Below, piece by piece: positions 7,251 through 15,532 of a DNA stretch of 40,930 nucleotides. Both the position numbers and the translations under genes were made by a program. The first letter of the stretch is position 1. The number at the start of each line of letters is the position of its first letter. The DNA lies in contig LCPR01000008.1 in NCBI GenBank assembly GCA_001003725.1, forward strand, positions 9,891 through 50,820, given 5' to 3'. The notes beneath the pieces were generated by a model that saw only the letters and a list, made by a program, of their open reading frames with translations, did no database searches and had not been told where the DNA came from. This DNA is from Candidatus Saccharibacteria bacterium GW2011_GWC2_48_9 (GTDB lineage Bacteria > Patescibacteriota > Saccharimonadia > Saccharimonadales > Saccharimonadaceae).

Positions 7251-9377
7251 CTACATTTTCGGCGGGTTTTGGCGCTGCGAGACGTAGTGTTCAGGGTTTC
7301 GTTCGAGTGTATCTAGGGGGATGTTTGCGCGTTGCGGTGATGCGGCGGCTTGGGTTGTCTGTTGGACTTGCGGTGAGGGTGCTTGGGTTTGGGGCTGCGC
7401 TGAGACTAGTGCTGGTTCTGATGGCGGAGCATATGCAACGGCGCCAAATTTTTGCGGCGAGGACGCGACAGGTTGCGTATATACGGGCTGTCGAGGCGTA
7501 GCAAGTGTAGCTGGAGCTGGCGTTGATGGGACTACAGCTGGAGGCTGCGTCTGTTGTACGGGTGGCGGTGTCGGTGCTGGCGTTGGCGCGGCAGTTTGTG
7601 GAGGCGGTGTCGGAATTGCAACGGGCTGCTCAACAGTGCCTGAGGCTGCGGATTGCTCGTGTATTGTCTCGTTCAAGCTTGGCATAGCTGGTATGGAGTT
7701 GTGTTGCCCTGCTGTCTGGCGCTGACTATCTGCTTCGCGCTGCAGAAGCTCCGATGCTCTTGCGTGGTCGATGCGAGGTACTTCGATAAAGAACGTGCTG
7801 CCTTTTTTGTATTCGCTAGTAACCCAAATGCGGCCTTCCATAGCTTCGATAAGTTTGCGACATAGGTATAGTCCAAGACCTGTGCCGCCGATTTCTCGAG
7901 TGTCAGTGCTGTCTACTCGGTAGAACTTTTGGAACAAATGTGGAATATCTTCGGCCGGAATACCTACTCCGCTATCCTGGATAGCAAGACGAATATAGTT
8001 GTCGCTCGCGGTGACGTCGATAGTAACCGAGCCGGACGGCGTGTATTTTATAGCGTTTTCAACAAGGTTGTCTAACACTTCGCGCAAATGATCTTTGTCG
8101 ACATGCGTGTGCAGTACTGGTGTGATGACCATAGTACCCGCAGTTGCTTTCGTGCCATCTGGCGAGTAAATAAGTTTTAGCTGCTTTTCTTCCGCCTTAG
8201 GACGCTGCCCTTCTATGATATCCCTGGTAAATTCAACTACGTCAATAACCGTAGGGTTCTCTTTGAGCCGCCCATCGTCTGCTTTGGTGACATCGAGTAG
8301 GTCTTGGAATAAACGCCCAAGGTGCTGAGCTGACATGTGTGCTTTGTTGATGAAGTCACGAGCTTTTTCATCTACTGTGGCAGTATTTGGGTTGAGTGCA
8401 AGTCCCAGGTATCCTTCGATCGAAGCAACTGGCGTACGCATCTCGTGACTCGCGGTTGAGATGAACTCTGCTTGTGCTCGTTCATCGTCACGCTCTTTGG
8501 TGATGTCTCGAAAGACAGCTATTGCGCCATCGCCCGACTGCCCCATAGGGCTGACAACAAATGCAGCAAAGATGTGTTTGCCAGATTTTGTGACAATGCT
8601 GATTTCCTTTTCGCGCACTTGCTGTCCAACATTTAACACGCGTGATATTGGGTTGAGCGAGCTTTCCATGACCCCGCCCTTTCCGTCTTCGAGTTTTAGT
8701 ACTGATTCGAAATGGAGATGCAAGGCATCATCTGCCGACCAGCCGGTCATCTGCTGCGCAGCCGGATTAATAAGGAGTACTTCGCCTGTTTGACTGACGA
8801 CGATGACTCCATCACCGATAGCCTCGATGATAGCATCGGCTTTTGTGGATTCTTGCTCTAAAGTCTTGTTGAGTTGTGATACGTCGTGGTCGCGAGCTTC
8901 TTCGAGCGATTCTCGGCCATTCCACAATATGTAGCTCACGAACATGGGCAGCTCACCGGCTATCACGCATACTATCAGGTCTTCGCGGGTGAGATTTTGT
9001 CCAAAGAAATTATATATGATGTACATGTTAACGATTAGTAGTACGGCACCGATTCCATAGAGGCCAAATAAGCCTGCGAATACACTGACGGCCATCCAGA
9101 GCGCAATGAATGGTGAATCTATGCCGCCGCTCTCGACGACTAACATGCCAGTAGTAAGGATAAGTAATGCGTACAGCGTGGCTGCTGCGGGCATGACGAG
9201 CTTCTTTGGTGTCCAGAAGTATAGTATGACAGCAGCCGAAGCTACAGCGGCAGCTAGAGCCGCATTTGGCGTTGAGATGTAGAGTGTATTTGCAAGCGCA
9301 TCGTTAGAGCTGAGCTGTTGACCCCATGCATACAGAGCTAAGATAATTACAGCTACAACGCCAGCAGCTTCGCACAT
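7251..9377 (-). CDS. Membrane PAS sensor histidine kinase with Pro-rich tail
   Basis: The N-terminus (residues 5-155) has about six hydrophobic segments and no large outside domain. A PAS domain follows (about 175-292), then HisKA with His311 (STASHEMRTPVAS), N box (433-447, LREVLDNLVENAIKY), G1 (DSGVGIP, 468-474) and G2 (GGTGLGL, 497-503). Residues 541-708 are a Pro/Gln/Ala/Thr-rich tail that recalls the tail of the adjacent response regulator. The start is unclear: the ATG at 9377 has no Shine-Dalgarno or -10 box nearby and sits almost on the first membrane segment. The frame is open upstream to a TAG at 9459-9461 with no ATG, GTG or TTG. An ATC at 9416 preceded by GGGGG is an alternative. 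Confidence 0.93.
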   Translation of the reverse strand: MCEAAGVVAVIILALYAWGQQLSSNDALANTLYISTPNAALAAAVASAAVILYFWTPKKLVMPAAATLYALLILTTGMLVVESGGIDSPFIALWMAVSVFAGLFGLYGIGAVLLIVNMYIIYNFFGQNLTREDLIVCVIAGELPMFVSYILWNGRESLEEARDHDVSQLNKTLEQESTKADAIIEAIGDGVIVVSQTGEVLLINPAAQQMTGWSADDALHLHFESVLKLEDGKGGVMESSLNPISRVLNVGQQVREKEISIVTKSGKHIFAAFVVSPMGQSGDGAIAVFRDITKERDDERAQAEFISTASHEMRTPVASIEGYLGLALNPNTATVDEKARDFINKAHMSAQHLGRLFQDLLDVTKADDGRLKENPTVIDVVEFTRDIIEGQRPKAEEKQLKLIYSPDGTKATAGTMVITPVLHTHVDKDHLREVLDNLVENAIKYTPSGSVTIDVTASDNYIRLAIQDSGVGIPAEDIPHLFQKFYRVDSTDTREIGGTGLGLYLCRKLIEAMEGRIWVTSEYKKGSTFFIEVPRIDHARASELLQREADSQRQTAGQHNSIPAMPSLNETIHEQSAASGTVEQPVAIPTPPPQTAAPTPAPTPPPVQQTQPPAVVPSTPAPATLATPRQPVYTQPVASSPQKFGAVAYAPPSEPALVSAQPQTQAPSPQVQQTTQAAASPQRANIPLDTLERNPEHYVSQRQNPPKM

Positions 9378-9478
9378 GCGTTTATGCCAAAACCGAGATA
9401 CGTGTAGCGGTTCGATGGTGCCCCCTAGTGTGTGATATTTCTTGTGGTTAAGTATGGCCTATACATCTGAAAAAATCA

Positions 9479-9509
9479 ACAAAAAAGCCCCTTTTTGCAA
9501 AGAGGCTTT
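9479..9509 (-). terminator. Rho-independent terminator after the FMN reductase gene
   Basis: The stem pairs AAAGCC (9484-9489) with GGCTTT (9504-9509), and CTTT/AAAG pairing extends it inwards. On the minus strand it ends in a T run (A run at 9481-9486). It lies just after the stop of the FMN reductase at 9531. Confidence 0.85.
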
Positions 9510-9530
9510 CGATTGTGACACGATAAAATG

Positions 9531-10076
9531 TTATTTATCTGCGAGTGCTTTGAGCGCGGCGAGCAAGCTTGCCTGCTCTGCTTCGGTCGTCTTGTCTCCG
9601 TGGAATGTACCTTCGGCAGTCGTTTCTTCGCCAAGTTGGATGGCTGCAGTCTCTTCTATGAGATCAGTTTTGACAAACGTCAGAATTTCACGTAGATGCT
9701 TCGCGGCGTTTGCCCCTCCGCCCATGTAACCGTAGCTTACGATAGCTGTTGGCTTGTTGTGCCACTCTGCAGAGAGATAGTCGATGGCACCTTTGAGACT
9801 TGCTGGTATACTCTGATTGTACTCAGGTGTCAGTACGACAAGTCGCTCGGCAGCTTCGATTTGTGCTGCCCAAGCTTTAACAGGTGCACTTTCGTTTGGC
9901 GCGTACATAGGCGGAACAGGTGCGTCAAAGGCCGGTAGGTCTATCTCTTTGAGGTCGAGTAATTCAACGCTGTCGTAGTCGTGCTGTGATGCTAGCTCGC
10001 TTACCCACTCTGCGACGCTGCGTCCTAGTCGGTTGGTGCGTGTGCTGCCCACGATGATTGCCAATGATTTTGTCAT
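9531..10076 (-). CDS. NAD(P)H-dependent FMN reductase family protein
   Basis: This 181-residue flavodoxin-fold enzyme probably reduces FMN, quinones or azo compounds with NAD(P)H. The FMN phosphate loop is GSTRTNRLGRS (11-21). The family motif TPEYNQSIPASLKGAIDYL follows near residue 105, then W-x-NKPTAIVSYG with a GGG loop. It is translated from ATG 10076 behind a good Shine-Dalgarno (AAGGGGA). It is divergent from an HxlR regulator, an arrangement seen with YodB-controlled azoreductases and QorR-controlled reductases. This suggests induction by electrophiles or oxidants. Confidence 0.88.
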   Translation of the reverse strand: MTKSLAIIVGSTRTNRLGRSVAEWVSELASQHDYDSVELLDLKEIDLPAFDAPVPPMYAPNESAPVKAWAAQIEAAERLVVLTPEYNQSIPASLKGAIDYLSAEWHNKPTAIVSYGYMGGGANAAKHLREILTFVKTDLIEETAAIQLGEETTAEGTFHGDKTTEAEQASLLAALKALADK

Positions 10077-10100
10077 GTAATTCCCCTTTATGCTATAGTT

Positions 10101-10141
10101 GTACTATAAATATTGTAGTACTTTAGATTATATAGTACTAT
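10101..10141. promoter_or_regulatory. Candidate HxlR operators in a divergent promoter
   Basis: Three GTAC-centred elements lie between the FMN reductase and the HxlR gene. GTACTA (10101-10106) and TAGTAC (10116-10121) form an inverted repeat with a 9-base spacer. ATAGTACTAT (10132-10141) is a perfect 10-bp palindrome. They overlap plausible -10 regions on both strands, so one bound regulator could shut both genes. Confidence 0.6.
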
Positions 10142-10160
10142 GAAAAGTATAGCAAGAGGT

Positions 10161-10475
10161 ATGGATATGACACTGTGTAAAGAGTATTGCAATGAGCCAG
10201 AATTTAAAGAAACACTGCGTTTGATCGGTGATTTCTGGACGCTCAGAATTATCGCTACACTCGAGTCGGAAGATTTACGTTTCTGCAGTATTGAACGAGC
10301 GCTTGGTGATAGCAATCCAGCTACGTTGACTGCGCGTTTGAAAAAACTTGAGCAGCATGAGCTCGTGGCGCGCCGCGTAGATGCTGGCGACACACTCTAC
10401 ACGCTTACGCCTCGCGGAGCAAAACTGCTCCCTATTGTGGAGCAGATGCAAGCGTTTGCGAGAACGCAGTCTTAG
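10161..10475 (+). CDS. HxlR-family winged-helix regulator
   Basis: HxlR proteins are dimeric winged-helix repressors or activators, often controlled by thiol oxidation. The protein shows the family core (LIGDFWTLRIIATLE, then ALGDSNPATLTARLKKLEQHELVARR) and two N-terminal cysteines, Cys6 and Cys10 (LCKEYC), at the place of the redox cysteine in YodB-type members. A TATAGC box (10148-10153) lies 7 bases before ATG 10161, which fits the leaderless pattern. ATG 10167 with AGAGG, or ATG 10140, are other possible starts. The stop overlaps the convergent ndh stop by 4 bases. The likely target is the divergent FMN reductase, and itself. Confidence 0.9.
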   Translation: MDMTLCKEYCNEPEFKETLRLIGDFWTLRIIATLESEDLRFCSIERALGDSNPATLTARLKKLEQHELVARRVDAGDTLYTLTPRGAKLLPIVEQMQAFARTQS

Positions 10476-11656
10476 TCCGCGGCTGACAAATCTTCTGGTA
10501 TGCGCAGCTGTGGCTTCATGCCAGCGCGCCATGTATCGATAGCGTGGCCCATCGGTAAGATATCGTGATAGCCGACGATATCTGCGGCATCGCGCATAAA
10601 TGCACCAAGTGCGCCCGTGAACCTTAGTGATCCTCGTTCAAAAATGGCCCAGTTGCTGCCGATAGGCACAACGACACCCAGATTGCGAGTTTTTAGCGGT
10701 TTTGGCTTGTCGCCGTTTTTAACACGCAAAATATGTCGACCAACGAATACTCCATGATGTACGGCAGTTTGCGCTAGACCGGATAGTTCAACGTCGGCAT
10801 TATCTCCTATTACAAAGATATCTGGGCGCGCCTGCATATAAGCGTCGACTACAACTTTGCCGCGCGGGCTGAGCTCAAAGTGCTGTGAGTTGTTGCGATA
10901 AAATGGTGCGTTGGCTACGCCGGATGTCCAGATGATGGTCTGTGTTTGAATCGGCACGCCGCTTACTACTAGACCGTCGGCGGTGGCGGACTGTACAATT
11001 TTCTTTGTTTCTACTTGCACGCCAAGTGCGCGCAGTCGTTTGAGGGCGGCTTTGCTCGAGGCTTTGCTCATGCGTGGCAACAAGCGCGGTGACGCTTCAA
11101 CAAGGGTTATCTTTATCTTCTGCTCGCGAAGTCCAAAGAATTTGCGTAATTTTTCGAGATACTCGCCTAGAGCTCCAGCAAGCTCTACGCCGGTCGGCCC
11201 GCCGCCGATGATAACATAGCGTTTGTCAATAATACCTTGATCGCCCATCTGGCGGAACAAGTGCTTTTGCAGATTTCTAATCTCTTCTTCCGATTTGATA
11301 CCGTAGGCGTAATGATCTAATCCTTCAATACCAAAGTATGTGGTGACGCTACCGAGCGCAAGAATGAGTTTTTGGTAGCGATGATTCCCTTTGGTGCCTA
11401 TGAGGGTTTTTTTGTCTGGATCTATCTTGGTGATAGTGTCGCGTACGAGTCGAACCGACGGATGGTCACGAAAGATATGCTCTAGTGAAACCCACGATTC
11501 TTTGTGATCGTGGCCAGTCGCTGTGCTGTATAGCGCTGGGTAGTATACGAAATTGTTGTTGTTACTGATGAGTGTGATCTTTACGCTCTCATCTTTTGCA
11601 AGTTCCAGTGCAGCTTTAATGCCACCGAAACCGCCACCCACGATTGTTACATTCAT
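10472..11656 (-). CDS. ndh: Type II NADH:quinone oxidoreductase (NDH-2)
   Basis: NDH-2 is a single-subunit, non-proton-pumping enzyme that passes electrons from NADH through FAD to membrane quinone. Visible are the N-terminal FAD Rossmann motif (VGGGFGG, 6-12), the second nucleotide motif IIGGGPTGVELAGALGEY near 150 for NADH, the flavin-binding IGDNADV near 285 and AQTAVHHGVFVG. At 394 residues it has normal length. It lies 93 bases downstream of the cyo operon with its own TACAAT promoter, a leader of about 45 bases and AAGG before the ATG. Placement beside cyoABCDE indicates a two-step chain: NADH to quinone here, quinol to O2 there. Substrate preference for NADH over other donors is inferred. 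Confidence 0.88.
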   Translation of the reverse strand: MNVTIVGGGFGGIKAALELAKDESVKITLISNNNNFVYYPALYSTATGHDHKESWVSLEHIFRDHPSVRLVRDTITKIDPDKKTLIGTKGNHRYQKLILALGSVTTYFGIEGLDHYAYGIKSEEEIRNLQKHLFRQMGDQGIIDKRYVIIGGGPTGVELAGALGEYLEKLRKFFGLREQKIKITLVEASPRLLPRMSKASSKAALKRLRALGVQVETKKIVQSATADGLVVSGVPIQTQTIIWTSGVANAPFYRNNSQHFELSPRGKVVVDAYMQARPDIFVIGDNADVELSGLAQTAVHHGVFVGRHILRVKNGDKPKPLKTRNLGVVVPIGSNWAIFERGSLRFTGALGAFMRDAADIVGYHDILPMGHAIDTWRAGMKPQLRIPEDLSAAD

Positions 11657-11749
11657 GTCTCTTGCCTTTTTTATATTTTGTACAACTTGTTTGGCTATAT
11701 TGTAGCATTAAGCACAAGCGCTGAGCAAGGGGTGTTTGTGCGTCCCCGG

Positions 11750-12622
11750 TTACGGCAGTAAGGGTCCTACACTCAGCATCACGCAGAGTAGTAAAATATA
11801 ATACATCGATAAGCGGAACATGCGTTTGCGTGCCCAGTGCTCTGGATCTTTGGATGATAACCCCTGGAAGCCAACATATATCCAGTGCAAGCCTGAGATG
11901 AGCATGACGGCAAAGTATATCCATCCAGTGTAGCCAAGCGGTGTCAGTGCAATAGTGAACGCCACGTAGAGGACTGTGTTTACGAGTATCCATCGAATCG
12001 TTCGTGGCACTCCCCTGACGACCGAGATGACGGGTATACCTGCAGCTTTATACTCTTTACGGCGATAGATAGATATGGAATAGAACTCTGGAAATTGCCA
12101 GAAAAATAGAATGAGAAAGACCACTATAAGCCCTATGTCTACTGACCCGGATACTGCCGCGTACCCGCCTGCTATTGGCATGGCACCAGAGATGCTACCG
12201 ACCAGCGTGCCGTGGAGCGAGCGGCGCTTGGAGAGCGCACCGTAGAGCCACACGTATATGACAAATCCCAAGAGGCCTATCGTGACGACGAGCCAGTTCG
12301 TCCATATAGAGAGTGTGATGGTGCCGAGTATGAGCAGTGACAAGCTGTAGATGACCATCGCGCGCCCACTCACCTGCCCCGTGACGCTCGGGCGTTTTTT
12401 GGTGCGCTGCATGATTTGATCAATATCTTGATCGAGATAATTATTGAGCACGCATGCAGCCGAAACAACAAGTGTCATGCCGACTGTCGTCGCAAGAAAT
12501 CCTACCCAGCTAAATGCTCCGAAATGTCCTGCGGCAAAAAGATACCCCGCAACGCCCGTAAGGACGTTGCCATACATCACGCCGGGCTTCACGAGCTGAT
12601 AGTACACGCCGAGTTTGTTCAC
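11750..12622 (-). CDS. cyoE: Protoheme IX farnesyltransferase (heme O synthase)
   Basis: CyoE attaches a farnesyl group to heme B to make the heme O needed by the oxidase. It is a UbiA-fold membrane enzyme with about seven to nine helices. The prenyl-diphosphate/Mg motif NNYLDQDIDQIMQRTKKRP is clear, and the second loop YGALSKRRSLHGTLVGSISGA is also family-like. The start is a GTG at 12622 that overlaps the cyoD stop by one base (TAGTG), with AAAGG 6 bases upstream. The open frame extends further upstream, but that part only overlaps cyoD in another frame. The protein is 290 residues. It is the last gene of cyoABCDE. Confidence 0.95.
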   Translation of the reverse strand: MNKLGVYYQLVKPGVMYGNVLTGVAGYLFAAGHFGAFSWVGFLATTVGMTLVVSAACVLNNYLDQDIDQIMQRTKKRPSVTGQVSGRAMVIYSLSLLILGTITLSIWTNWLVVTIGLLGFVIYVWLYGALSKRRSLHGTLVGSISGAMPIAGGYAAVSGSVDIGLIVVFLILFFWQFPEFYSISIYRRKEYKAAGIPVISVVRGVPRTIRWILVNTVLYVAFTIALTPLGYTGWIYFAVMLISGLHWIYVGFQGLSSKDPEHWARKRMFRLSMYYILLLCVMLSVGPLLP

Positions 12623-12984
12623 TAGAAGCCTTTTTTGTTTTCTTCGAGCATTCTTTGCTCCATCTGTTCGCCGCTCATACCCATGCGATAGTTGAGGTTG
12701 TACATTACCCAGAGCGAGCCACATACGACGATGAGCATCATTGCCATCGAGTAGACGAATGACCAACTTTGCCAGCGGGGCTTCGCTTCTCCGCGAAGAT
12801 GGAGGAAATAGTACACTTGTACACCGAACTGCATAACTGCGAGCACCAGTACAAAAATCGCTGTCGTTGTGGCATCGTACCATTCGAGCTTAACGGATAG
12901 ATATGCCAAGATCGTGAGCGCCGCAGCACCAATAAACCCTATGGTATATTGGCGTACTTCGTGTGCGTAGCTTTGCGTGCTCAT
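12622..12984 (-). CDS. cyoD: Cytochrome bo-type quinol oxidase subunit IV
   Basis: This small membrane subunit has three transmembrane helices (about residues 15-33, 43-63 and 76-96) and helps assemble the copper centre of subunit I. The ending GSLWVMYNLNYRMGM closely follows E. coli CyoD, and the FLHLR turn matches its FLHMN. A charged C-terminal extension (GEQMEQRMLEENKKGF) goes beyond the E. coli protein. It overlaps cyoC by 4 bases (ATGA) and cyoE by one base. Confidence 0.93.
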   Translation of the reverse strand: MSTQSYAHEVRQYTIGFIGAAALTILAYLSVKLEWYDATTTAIFVLVLAVMQFGVQVYYFLHLRGEAKPRWQSWSFVYSMAMMLIVVCGSLWVMYNLNYRMGMSGEQMEQRMLEENKKGF

Positions 12985-13568
12985 GAGATTGCCCCTAGTA
13001 GATATACGACTGTGAAAATGAATATCCAGACGAGATCAAGGAAGTGCCAGAATAGTGCGAACAGACTAAATTTACGCACAGCATCCGGTGTGGTGCCACG
13101 CTTAGAAATGTAATCGCCGAGCGCTATTGCCCAGATAATACCTATTAATATATGGAGTCCGTGTGTACCAACAAGCGTAAAGAATGCGGACAGGAATGCG
13201 CTATGGGTCCAGTCGTGACCTGCAAGATAGAGCTCGCCGAATTCGTAGAGCTCGAGGGATAAAAATCCAATACCGAGCGTAATAGTAGTCCCAAGCAACA
13301 CTAACGTGCGGCGCTTCTGACCATGCTTAATTGCGAGGTACGCAAGGCCACAGGTAAAGCTACTCACGAGCAGTAAGAATGTTTCTGCCATGACAAATTC
13401 GAGGTTAAATAGTTCCTGTCCGCTTGGGCCGCCGTTCGTGCCATCGCGCAAAATTACAAAGGTCGCGAACAAGCTGGCGAATATCATGATGTCGGTCATG
13501 AGATAGAGCCAGAAACCGAGTGTGGCATTGGCGGCTTTTTCTTTGATGTGGGCTGCGTGACTGGTCAT
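12981..13568 (-). CDS. cyoC: Cytochrome bo-type quinol oxidase subunit III
   Basis: This is a 195-residue polytopic subunit with five helices, as in other bo3-type oxidases. Family features are GFWLYLMTDIMIFASLFATFVIL in the first helix, the acidic FVMAETFLLLVSSFTCG helix, and THGLHILIGIIWA followed by FWHFLDLVWIFIFTVVYL. It overlaps cyoB and cyoD by 4 bases each, which indicates strict translational coupling. Confidence 0.95.
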   Translation of the reverse strand: MTSHAAHIKEKAANATLGFWLYLMTDIMIFASLFATFVILRDGTNGGPSGQELFNLEFVMAETFLLLVSSFTCGLAYLAIKHGQKRRTLVLLGTTITLGIGFLSLELYEFGELYLAGHDWTHSAFLSAFFTLVGTHGLHILIGIIWAIALGDYISKRGTTPDAVRKFSLFALFWHFLDLVWIFIFTVVYLLGAIS

Positions 13569-15532
13569 GCGCGGGCTTCCTTGTCGAGTTTATAAAGTGT
13601 ATCTGCAGAAATGGTGTACTCAGTATCGTCGTCGAATGTCCGCTTGATGACGAACACTACTACGGCAATGAGTGCGACTATCGCAAGCCACCAGATATGC
13701 CAGATGAACCCGATGCCGATCAAGCCAGCTGCGACAGCGATATAGACGCCAAGCGCAGAATTTTTAGGTAGTTCGATATCTTTGTAGTCACTCCTTGTGG
13801 GTACTTTGAGACCAGCTTTTTTGCGCTCCCACCATTCGTCCCTATGTGAGACGCGTGGTGTGATGGCGAAATTGTAGAATGGCGCAGGTGAAGGCACCGA
13901 CCATTCCAGGGTACGGCCATCCCACGGGTCGCCGGTAGTGTCTGCTAACTCTTTACGCTTCCATACGCTGTACGCCATGCCAATAACCATGAGCGCGAAG
14001 CCGAGTGCGATTACACCAACACCGATACCCGATACGATAAAGAGTGGTTGCCACGTGGGGTCGTCGTAACTATCGAGGCGCCTCACTGCACCCATCAATC
14101 CCAAGATGTAGAGCGGAATGAACGCAAGAACGAAGCCTACTTGCCAAGCGTAGGCTGCAAGTTTGCCGATACCGTCATGCAGTGTGAAGCCAAATACTTT
14201 TGGCCACCAATAGTAGATGCCCGCGAAGTAGCCAAACACCACGCCGCCAATGATGACATTGTGGAAGTGTGCCACAAGGAACATGGTGTTGTGTACCTGG
14301 AAGTCGAGCGCCGGTACTGCCATCAGTACGCCTGACACACCACCGATAGTAAACGTGACAGCAAAGCACATGAACCATATCATCGGTGCGGTAAAGCGAA
14401 TACTGCCTTTATACATGGTGAAGATCCAGTTGAATAGTTTGACTCCAGTTGGGATAGCGATAATCATTGTCATGATGCCGAAGAACGCATTAACGTTTGC
14501 TCCTGCCCCCATGGTAAAGAAATGATGCTGCCAGACGACAAAGCTTAAGAACATGATGCCGATAAGCGCCGCGACCATAGTGGCGTAGCCGAACAGGCGC
14601 TTACGCGCAAAGGTGGCTACTACTTCGCTAAATATACCAAACGCCGGCAATATCAAAATGTACACTTCTGGGTGCCCCCACGCCCATATGAGGTTGATAT
14701 ACATCATGGGGTTGCCTCCCCCGTCCGACGTAAAGAAATGCATGCCTGCCACGCGGTCGAGTGCAAGCATACCAAGTGTCGCAGTGAGTACGGGGAACGC
14801 CAGCATGACGAGTACCATGGCGACGAGTACGCTCCATGCGAAGATAGGCATTTTCATGAGTGTCATGCCAGGTGCGCGGTGCTTAAGGATAGTGACGGTA
14901 AAGTTTATGCCAGATAGCAAGCTGCCGATACCCGAAATTTGCAATGCCCATATCCAGTAGTCGACCCCCGGCCCGGGATTATACTCGAGACCAGTGAGCG
15001 GTGGATAGCCAAGCCAGCCGCCGTTACTAAAGCCACCAAACACAAGCGAACTATTGATGATAACCATGCCTGCGAAAAACAACCAGAAACTCACCGAGTT
15101 GAGAAATGGGTATGCAACGTCACGAGTACCAAGTAATAGCGGTAGTGCGATGTTGATAAGGCCAAACATGGCACCCATTGCGACGAAGAAGATCATGATG
15201 CTGCCGTGTGCGGTAAACACCTCTTGGAATGTCTGGGTGTCGAATAACTCTATGCCTAGGGGCTCTAATGCCGTCTGGGCGCGAAGCATCAATGCATCCG
15301 CACCACCGCGCGCTAGCATAAGTAAGGCGATACCCATGTACATGATACCGATTTTTTTGGCATCGAGAGTAGTCACCCACTCATTCCAAATATAGCCCCA
15401 CTTTTTGAAGTACGTGATTGCTACGAGTACTGCCAGTATCGCTAGTGGCATACCAACGGCCGCGCCGATAGTCACCGGGTCTTGTGGTAAATAGTCAGCC
15501 GACAAGCGGCCAGTGAGCCAAGACCAATCCAT
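13565..15532 (-). CDS. cyoB: Cytochrome bo-type quinol oxidase subunit I (heme-copper catalytic subunit)
   Basis: CyoB holds heme b, the high-spin heme and CuB, reduces O2 and pumps protons. The 655-residue sequence aligns by eye with E. coli CyoB throughout: FTAHG with heme-b ligand His109, D-channel RDVAYPFLN, WGHPEVY with CuB His and cross-linked Tyr plus its Glu, HHFFTMGAGANVNAFFG, PTGVKLFNW with the K-channel Lys, and AHFHNVIIGG with heme ligands. It is thus an A-type proton-pumping oxidase. Departures are the otherwise near-invariant DHK, which reads DAK (57-59), and the quinone-site residues corresponding to E. coli His98 and Gln101, which read Thr101 and Glu104. Arg75 and Asp79 of that site are kept. 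Confidence 0.97.
   Translation of the reverse strand: MDWSWLTGRLSADYLPQDPVTIGAAVGMPLAILAVLVAITYFKKWGYIWNEWVTTLDAKKIGIMYMGIALLMLARGGADALMLRAQTALEPLGIELFDTQTFQEVFTAHGSIMIFFVAMGAMFGLINIALPLLLGTRDVAYPFLNSVSFWLFFAGMVIINSSLVFGGFSNGGWLGYPPLTGLEYNPGPGVDYWIWALQISGIGSLLSGINFTVTILKHRAPGMTLMKMPIFAWSVLVAMVLVMLAFPVLTATLGMLALDRVAGMHFFTSDGGGNPMMYINLIWAWGHPEVYILILPAFGIFSEVVATFARKRLFGYATMVAALIGIMFLSFVVWQHHFFTMGAGANVNAFFGIMTMIIAIPTGVKLFNWIFTMYKGSIRFTAPMIWFMCFAVTFTIGGVSGVLMAVPALDFQVHNTMFLVAHFHNVIIGGVVFGYFAGIYYWWPKVFGFTLHDGIGKLAAYAWQVGFVLAFIPLYILGLMGAVRRLDSYDDPTWQPLFIVSGIGVGVIALGFALMVIGMAYSVWKRKELADTTGDPWDGRTLEWSVPSPAPFYNFAITPRVSHRDEWWERKKAGLKVPTRSDYKDIELPKNSALGVYIAVAAGLIGIGFIWHIWWLAIVALIAVVVFVIKRTFDDDTEYTISADTLYKLDKEARA

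Noticed and set aside
12623-12883. N-terminal extension of cyoE to 12883
   Set aside because: It only overlaps cyoD in another frame. GTG 12622 with AAAGG and the TAGTG junction is the natural start, and the extension has no membrane-protein character.
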